This document shows positions 58,360 to 64,000 of a stretch of DNA of 64,000 bases, one piece after another. The position numbers and the translations under genes were made by a program. The first letter of the stretch is position 1; each line of letters starts with the position of its first letter. A model generated the notes under the pieces. The model was not told the DNA's origin, made no database searches, and was given only the letters and a program-made list of their open reading frames with translations. The stretch comes from Okapia johnstoni (Eukaryota > Chordata > Mammalia > Artiodactyla > Giraffidae), in assembly GCA_024291935.2 (NCBI GenBank), contig CM044306.1:9312001-9376000 (forward strand). Direction: 5' to 3'.

Positions 58360-58557
58360 TTACGGGTCCTCGATGTCCAGAAACTCCTGCTTGGGGGGTG
58401 CTGCTCCGCGGTACCAGGCGCAGGAGCCATCGCTTCTCTTGATGCAGGCGAAGAACTTGGCCTGGTGTCCGTTGATATTCTTCTCCGTGACCCAGTCCAT
58501 CCAGAGGCACTCGTCCGGAGAGGAGATGTAGCATGGGATCATGGGGCATCGCGTGAT
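58360..58557 (-). CDS. TIMP2: TIMP2 exon 5 (last coding exon)
   Basis: TIMP2 is a secreted inhibitor of matrix metalloproteinases that also bridges pro-MMP2 to MT1-MMP at the cell surface. This exon (198 bases: 65 residues and stop) starts after cttcctAG and reads [20 protein letters not shown], then [20 protein letters not shown] and ends [11 protein letters not shown], identical to the human C-terminus. It carries five of the twelve disulfide cysteines. This C-terminal domain, with its acidic LDIEDP tail, binds the hemopexin domain of pro-MMP2 (known from the family). The frame is intact. Earlier exons other than exon 4 lie beyond the right edge. Confidence 0.99.
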   Translation of the reverse strand: MTRCPMIPCYISSPDECLWMDWVTEKNINGHQAKFFACIKRSDGSCAWYRGAAPPKQEFLDIEDP

Positions 58558-58941
58558 CTAGGAAGGGGGACACGAGGTGGATTCAGCTGGGCACCGAGGC
58601 CACTCATGGGGCATCTCCAGAACCTGGCCCCACCTGGTGAAGGTGTTCAAGGGCAATGTGCAGAATGAATGACCAGGTAAGGGCAGCAGGCTAGGAGGGA
58701 GGGAGTTGGGATTGGAGTTGAACCTACTCCATCAGTAGCCTTTCCTGAGCCCCAAACTCTCCAAATGGCAGCAGGCAGCCTGTCCAAGATAGGACAGAAA
58801 CCTTTCTGTACTCCCTAGCTACTACAAGCACGCCCTCTACTTTGGGCCATCTGGTCTACCTTCTCTGAGCAGAACAAACCAGCTTCAGCATAGTCCCATC
58901 TTCCAGAGAGTATAACAATAACAACAATAAAGGGCCTTGAT

Positions 58942-59102
58942 AGACTTCCCTTGTGGGCCAGTGGTTAAGACTCTGCACTTCCACGGCAGAGGGCATGGGT
59001 TCAATCCCTGGTCAGGGAACTAAGATCTCACATGCCTCATGGCACGGCCAAAAATAAGGAAGTGGACGTCTCATAGTATATAAATAAAAAAAAAAAAAAT
59101 AA
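58942..59102 (+). mobile_element. tRNA-Glu SINE in TIMP2 intron 4
   Basis: 'gacttcccttgtgggccagt', 'gggttcaatccctggtcagg', 'cacggccaaaaataag' and an A-rich tail (59,086-59,102). Confidence 0.85.
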
Positions 59103-59993
59103 AGACTTCTGACTCTATCAGACAGGTTCAACTCAAGTGAAAAGAACAGCGTCTTGCTCCCAAGCACATGTATGCTTCGAGGGGATCAGCAAAGATTAAT
59201 AGCATCTTGGCAAAAGAACCTGAGTCCACAGGAGGGTGCAAACCATCAGGCTATGCAAAGACAAAGGAGGAATTTGCTAGACTTACAAGTAGCTGTGGGT
59301 AAGAATTCACACTGTGAACGAGCTAAGGGATGGGCTAGCGAGGATCTACCAGGATAGGCAGGAAGGCCACACAAGCAGTGTGAACTGGCTCAGGCCAATC
59401 TCTGAGCCACAGCGGGCCCAGACTCACATCCTGCGCTGGGGTTGGCAGAGGGGCGGCAGGGACAGAGGGATGTTAGGAGACAACAGAATGGGACCCTGGG
59501 GGCCACAGAGATCTCACCTTCTATGGCTGCATCTAAGCATTAGCGCTGCTGTTAACTGTGTTTGGCACTACCTCTGGGGTGCTTTCAAGAAGAAAGGCAG
59601 GGGCTTCAGGGGTTCTCAACGCACAGACCCCACATTTACATGGACCCATGCGTGGAAATGGCTAGTACACTTGGCAAAATCATAACACCTGGGATGTTCT
59701 TTCACAAGGCACGCCAAGTCTCTGCATTTGTACTTTTGTAGAAAGACACTCCTAAGGCCCATGTTCTGCCCACAAAACTCCTCCTGCTAGACGGCTCCCT
59801 TCTTAGAAGCTACAGCCCACGTGGTCAGATACCCCTTACCTCCCCAAAGTCCCCGGCCGGACACCCTCACTTGTGGGCAGACCATACCTCCCCAGAGCCC
59901 TGTCCTAAGTCAGGACCCTGTGGATTGGGAGGCACTGGGAAAGCCAGGGATCAAACCCCGGCAGACCACCTGGAGGAGGTGGTAGCTGCTTAC

Positions 59994-60118
59994 CTTGCAC
60001 TCACAGCCCATCTGGTACCTGTGGTTCAGGCTCTTCTTCTGGGTGGTGCTCAGGGTGTCCCAGGGCACGATGAAGTCACAGAGGGTGATATGCATATTGC
60101 CATTCCCCTCGGCCTTCC
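59994..60118 (-). CDS. TIMP2: TIMP2 exon 4
   Basis: A 125-base exon, the same length as in human. It begins after cctcAG and codes for [34 protein letters not shown] and QMGCECK, then the donor AAG|GTAAGC. It is the end of the N-terminal inhibitory (netrin-like) domain and has three cysteines. The intron to exon 5 is 1,436 bases long and contains one SINE. Confidence 0.99.
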
Positions 60119-60237
60119 CTGAGGAGACAGGGGTCACCAAGCTCAGAACAAAATGATGGGTTCTCCTCTTTTTCCTGCATCTGGATGAGGCTCAGGCATG
60201 GGAAGGGTTAGTTCTGACAGTGCCCTGAGCTGTAGGC

Positions 60238-60612
60238 TATTTTGTGTCCCTTCCAAAACTCCGAGGTTGAAGCCCTGACCTCTAGAACCTCAGGATGTGT
60301 GACTCTATTGAGAGAGAAGGTCTTTAAAGAATTGATTAAAATGAGGTCATTAGGGTGAGTCCGAAGCCAGTAGGACTGGTGCCCTTGTAAGAGGAAGAGA
60401 TTAGGACACAGACACACAGGGATAACCACATGGGGACACAGGGGGAAACTGGCCATCTACAAACCATGGAGAGTGGTCTCAGAAGAAACCAACTCTGTCA
60501 ACATCTTAATCTTGAACTTCCAGCCTCCAAAATTGTGAGAAAATACATTTCTACTGCTTAAGGCCTCCAGTCTGTGGTTTTTGTTATAGCAGCCTGAGCA
60601 GACTCATACACC
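60238..60612 (+). repeat. Old MaLR-like LTR repeat, copy 3
   Basis: 'gaggttgaagccctgacctc', 'aaatgaggtcattagggtga', 'gagattaggacacagacaca' and 'cagcctccaaaattgtgaga' match the other two copies in the same orientation. Confidence 0.65.
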
Positions 60613-61712
60613 ATGGAATATTTATTCTGAGTTTAAGAATGCAAGCTCACTGTAGAAAGCTTAAGAAAGTAACTTTTTAAAATGTCTCTCTTTTCATTAC
60701 CTAGAGCTAACATTCTGATGCATCTCCTTCCAATATTCTTTTATGCGCACGTATTCAAGTGAAAAATGTCACTGTTGTACATAGATTATATTGTTTCCTT
60801 TTTTTTTTTTTTCCATCAAATATTTATTCACAAGCATTTCCTCCATTTGATGTTGAACTTGTAATTCTGGGTTGTTCCATTATGAACAATAAGAGCAGAA
60901 TTTTATAAAATCAGCAATCTGCCCTAAATTCCCTGTATTGGGCATGATGAGATGCTTGATAAGACACTGTTCGCACCTTAGGCTCCTAACTCAGCCCCCT
61001 TCCTCCCTTTGTGAAGAGTTCTCACTGGTGACAGCCCAGGCATTAGCAGAGCAGAAGAAAAAGACAGACCCGTGTATTCTGGTGAATGACAGGACCTAAT
61101 GAGGGCCTGGGAGGTTGTCTAAAATCTTGTCCTTCCTGTTACAATGGCACCTTGTCAAGAGACACAGACGCCCAGTGATGACACTGGAGCCTGGCAGAGA
61201 GTGACACATGACTCCCTGAGAGGCAGACAGGAGCCCCGGGCTGCACCCTGGGCATCTGGGCTTGACAAAGCTGCAGAGCGTCCAACTTAATGGTCTCAGG
61301 CACAGCCCTGGCCGCCAACAATCGCTAACAGAAACACAGCTCAGCGAAGCGCTGATGCAGCTGGCTTATCTACTGCATCCCGTCAGGAGGAAGTGAAACA
61401 GAAACCTCTCATCAGGGGAAAGACATCGGCCTGCCTGAGGCTGCAAGCGGCAACAATGACATCCTTTGTGCTGGGCGGGTGGCAGGCAGCACTCCCCAGG
61501 TGTGAATTCTCCTGCTCATCTTTCTGTCTTAACCACGCCTCTAACCTTCAAGCCTTCTATTTTTTTCTTGGAGTTGTCTGACAGCCCAGGTAAAGAAAAG
61601 GATCAAGAAGCAGGATGACTCCTTGATTGCATTCATCCTGATCCTAAAAAAAAAAAAAAATGATGTATCTGGGTGACCTTAAGCTTCAAAAACAGCTGTA
61701 ATTTTTTCTAGA

Positions 61713-61962
61713 CTTGATGCTGAAGCTGACGCTCCAATACTTTGGCCACCTGATGCGAACAGCTGACTCACTGGAAAAGACCCTGATGTTGGGAAAAATT
61801 GAAGGCAGAAGGAGAAGGCAACAGAGGATGAGATGGTTGGATGGCATCACCAATTCAGTGGACACAAACTTGGGCACGCTCCAGGAGACAGTGAGGGACA
61901 GGGAGGCCTGGTGTCCGTGGGGTTGCAAAGAGTTGAACACAACTTGACAACTGAACATAAAC
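61713..61962 (+). mobile_element. BovB LINE 3' fragment
   Basis: 'gatgctgaagctgacgctcc', 'ctggaaaagaccctgatgtt', 'gatgagatggttggatggca' and 'ggttgcaaagagttgaacac' are the sense BovB tail. Confidence 0.93.
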
Positions 61963-62459
61963 ACATAGCCATTTTCTAAAGAGTACAGAATAGACAGGGA
62001 GCTAAATGGACAATGGCAAGTAACTCTTTCCTACATCCTGGTTTCTTCTGGCATTGACCTTGCCCGGCCTGGTCATTCATTAGAGGCAGGCTGAGCACTC
62101 ATTCCAGTCCCTCCCTCCAAACTTACATGGCAACTTCCACGTGACTGGCATCAGTCTCCCATGTCACATTGTTCTTTGCCTTTCTTGTATATCGTGTTTT
62201 TTAATCGAGTCATAAGCACAAAGGGTAATGGTTGTGTCTTGATCCTTTTTTATCCATAGTTCCTTGCACGTAATAATGGCTCAGTAAAAGTTTACTGATG
62301 ATAACATGGTTATTTGTTCTAACAATGTGATTCACTATCTTTCTTTTTTTTCTTTTTGTTTTTTGCTGTCTTCCTTTTTAAACCTTTTCACCACCAGTTC
62401 AAGCTTCTACAGAGAGTGGGCAAAGGCAGGGCATGGAGATGAAATGCAAATTTTTTCTT

Positions 62460-62760
62460 TTAAAAAATTTTTATTTACTTATTTTGGGCTGTGCTGGATC
62501 TTTGTTGCTGCGTGCAGGTTTTCTCTAGTTGCAGTGAGCAGGGACTACTCTCTAGTTGTAGAGAGTGCATGGGCTTCTCACTGAAGTGGTTTCTTTTGTT
62601 GTAGAGCAGGGGCTTCAAAAGTTGCAGCACGAAGGCTTAGTAGTTGTGGCACACGGGCTTGGTTGCTCTGCAGCATATGGGATCTTCCCGGACCAGGGAT
62701 AGAACCCATGTCCACTGCATTGCCAGGCAGATTCTTGACCACTGGACCACCAGGGAAGTC
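62460..62760 (-). mobile_element. CHR-type SINE
   Basis: Antisense: 'tttttatttacttattttgg', 'ctctagttgcagtgagcag' and ending 'ggaccaccagggaagtc'. Confidence 0.9.
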
Positions 62761-63450
62761 TAAAATTGTGTATTTTCAAAGGCCCCAGTTCCCAGTTCCC
62801 CTTAGCTTTAAATGTCATGTGTAAATGGTGTAGCATCTCAGAATGTTAAGAAGAGATGCCTTTCGGCAGAGATAATTAAGACTTGATTTGGTACGTGAGC
62901 ATCTGTCTGCCTTGGAAAAAAGCAAAGTCTTTCTTGGACACAGAAAAACAGGAATTAATTAAAATTTGTAACTGAGGGTTGTATGTTTACTTTTCTTTCC
63001 GGAGATGAGGACTGGAGAAGAAAATGACAGGGCCGATTCCATAACAGTTCCTGAACACAAGAGTCTCACGGTGCCAACTCGACATGTGAAGCTGAGTCAT
63101 CAGCCCAGGAGGAGGTGGGCTGCCCCAGGCTGTGTGGTCACTCGTGGGGCTGCAGCCAGCGCTGGCTGAGTGGTTTTATGCGCCCCGTGATTCTTGGTTA
63201 GCCCGTTGTGACTCCAGGAAAACAAGATCTAGATTCTGTGCTTCAGAAAGTAAACACCAGATTGAATCCAGAGCCGTCTCACAGAGCCAGGGAACGAAGC
63301 CGGCTTAGAGAGGTTCCTCTGTAATGGGGTGAGTCAGCAGCCAGTGCAAGGGCCTTTTATTAATGTTACACTCCACGGCCAGTTAGGAAACTAAAATGTG
63401 CCCCACGTTGCTTGCTTCCAATATGAAATGAATGGTAGCTTAAGATGATA

Positions 63451-63664
63451 GCTTCTCGGGTGGCACAGGGGTAAAGAATCCACTTGCTGATGCAGGAGAC
63501 ACAGGAGGCACAGATTTGATCCCTGGGTTGGAAGATTCCTTGGAGAAAGGAATGGCAACCCGCTCCAGTATTCTTGCCTGGAAAATTCCATGGACAGAGA
63601 AGCCTGGTGGGCTGAAGTCCACGGGGTCGCAAACTGTAGGACATGACTGAGCGTGCTCACACTA
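63451..63664 (+). mobile_element. Bov-tA SINE
   Basis: 'gcttctcgggtggcacaggg' to 'ggacatgactgagcgtgctc', complete. Confidence 0.9.
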
Positions 63665-64000
63665 AGATGACAGGCACACAGTTATCAACTGCGTGCATCT
63701 TCAAACATTTTTAGTTTTCCTTCTACGTGGAGCTACAATATGGATGCTTTCACGGGTAGTAAGTTTCTGAAATGTGTGTGGTAGTTACTTGTGTAACTGT
63801 TTTCTCATTCAGCCTGGGGACAACCGAAAGGGCTTGGGTGTGGGAGCAGTTTCACAGGTCACGTACATATTACATGTTAAATAGCCTTTGATGGCAGATG
63901 TGAACAGCTGAGCTGACACATGAGTGAAAAGAAATGTTATCAGAGAGTGACTGAAATTATGAGGCTTTCTGTGTTTGACTCACCACGTTCGCTTTGGACA

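Larger units (their letters stand above)
60119..64000 (-). other. TIMP2: TIMP2 intron 3 (part)
   Basis: Sequence upstream of exon 4 up to the window edge. I looked for the exon 3 coding text (VCGVSLD...KKEYLIA) on the minus strand and did not find it, so exon 3 lies outside. The intron holds an LTR-like repeat, a BovB tail, a CHR SINE and a Bov-tA. Confidence 0.85.

Noticed and set aside
60131..64000. TIMP2 exon 3
   Set aside because: The expected coding text before KAEGNG was sought on the minus strand and is not present in the window.
1..64000. A novel or undescribed biological system
   Set aside because: All coding content belongs to three known vertebrate genes and known transposon families; nothing in the remaining sequence supports a new system.

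Overview
The window is mammalian chromosomal DNA from a pecoran (cattle/sheep/goat/deer-type) ruminant. The evidence is the many copies of tRNA-Glu/BovB-derived Bov-tA SINEs, BovB LINE tails and the longer CHR-type cetartiodactyl SINE, together with intron-split vertebrate genes. The species cannot be fixed by eye. The gene order CYTH1 - USP36 - TIMP2, all transcribed on the minus strand, matches human 17q25.3.

Layout, left to right (transcription runs right to left). Positions 1-5,034 are the start of CYTH1 intron 1. Positions 5,035-5,056 are the CYTH1 first coding exon (7 codons plus one base), inside a CpG island of about 4.24-5.52 kb. Positions 5.5-15.6 kb are a gene-poor interval with interspersed repeats. 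Positions ~15.67-48.15 kb hold the whole USP36 gene. I rebuilt 18 coding exons whose phases all agree (3,306 coding bases, 1,101 residues), a 5'UTR exon, a CpG-island first exon and a probable separate 3'UTR exon. Positions 48.5-55.6 kb are intergenic and repeat-rich. Positions ~55.61-60.12 kb hold the last two exons of TIMP2 with a long 3'UTR carrying a proximal and a distal poly(A) signal. From 60,119 to the right edge is TIMP2 intron 3.

USP36 encodes a nucleolar ubiquitin-specific protease with an intact catalytic Cys box (Cys131), His box (His382), two CxxC zinc-ribbon pairs and a long basic C-terminal tail. TIMP2 is a secreted metalloproteinase inhibitor; the window holds the end of its inhibitory domain and its whole C-terminal domain. 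CYTH1 is an Arf guanine-nucleotide exchange factor. They are neighbours, not a functional operon.

The most notable non-genic item is a 1.26-kb Hsmar1-like mariner transposon (42,130-43,390), with matching terminal repeats and a decayed transposase, inserted into a CHR SINE inside USP36 intron 2. Other points of interest are three upstream ORFs in the USP36 leader, paired CRE-like sites in its promoter, GC-rich minisatellites beside both CpG-island promoters, and several SINEs with clear target-site duplications. I found no previously undescribed biological system; this is an ordinary, well-preserved ruminant locus.
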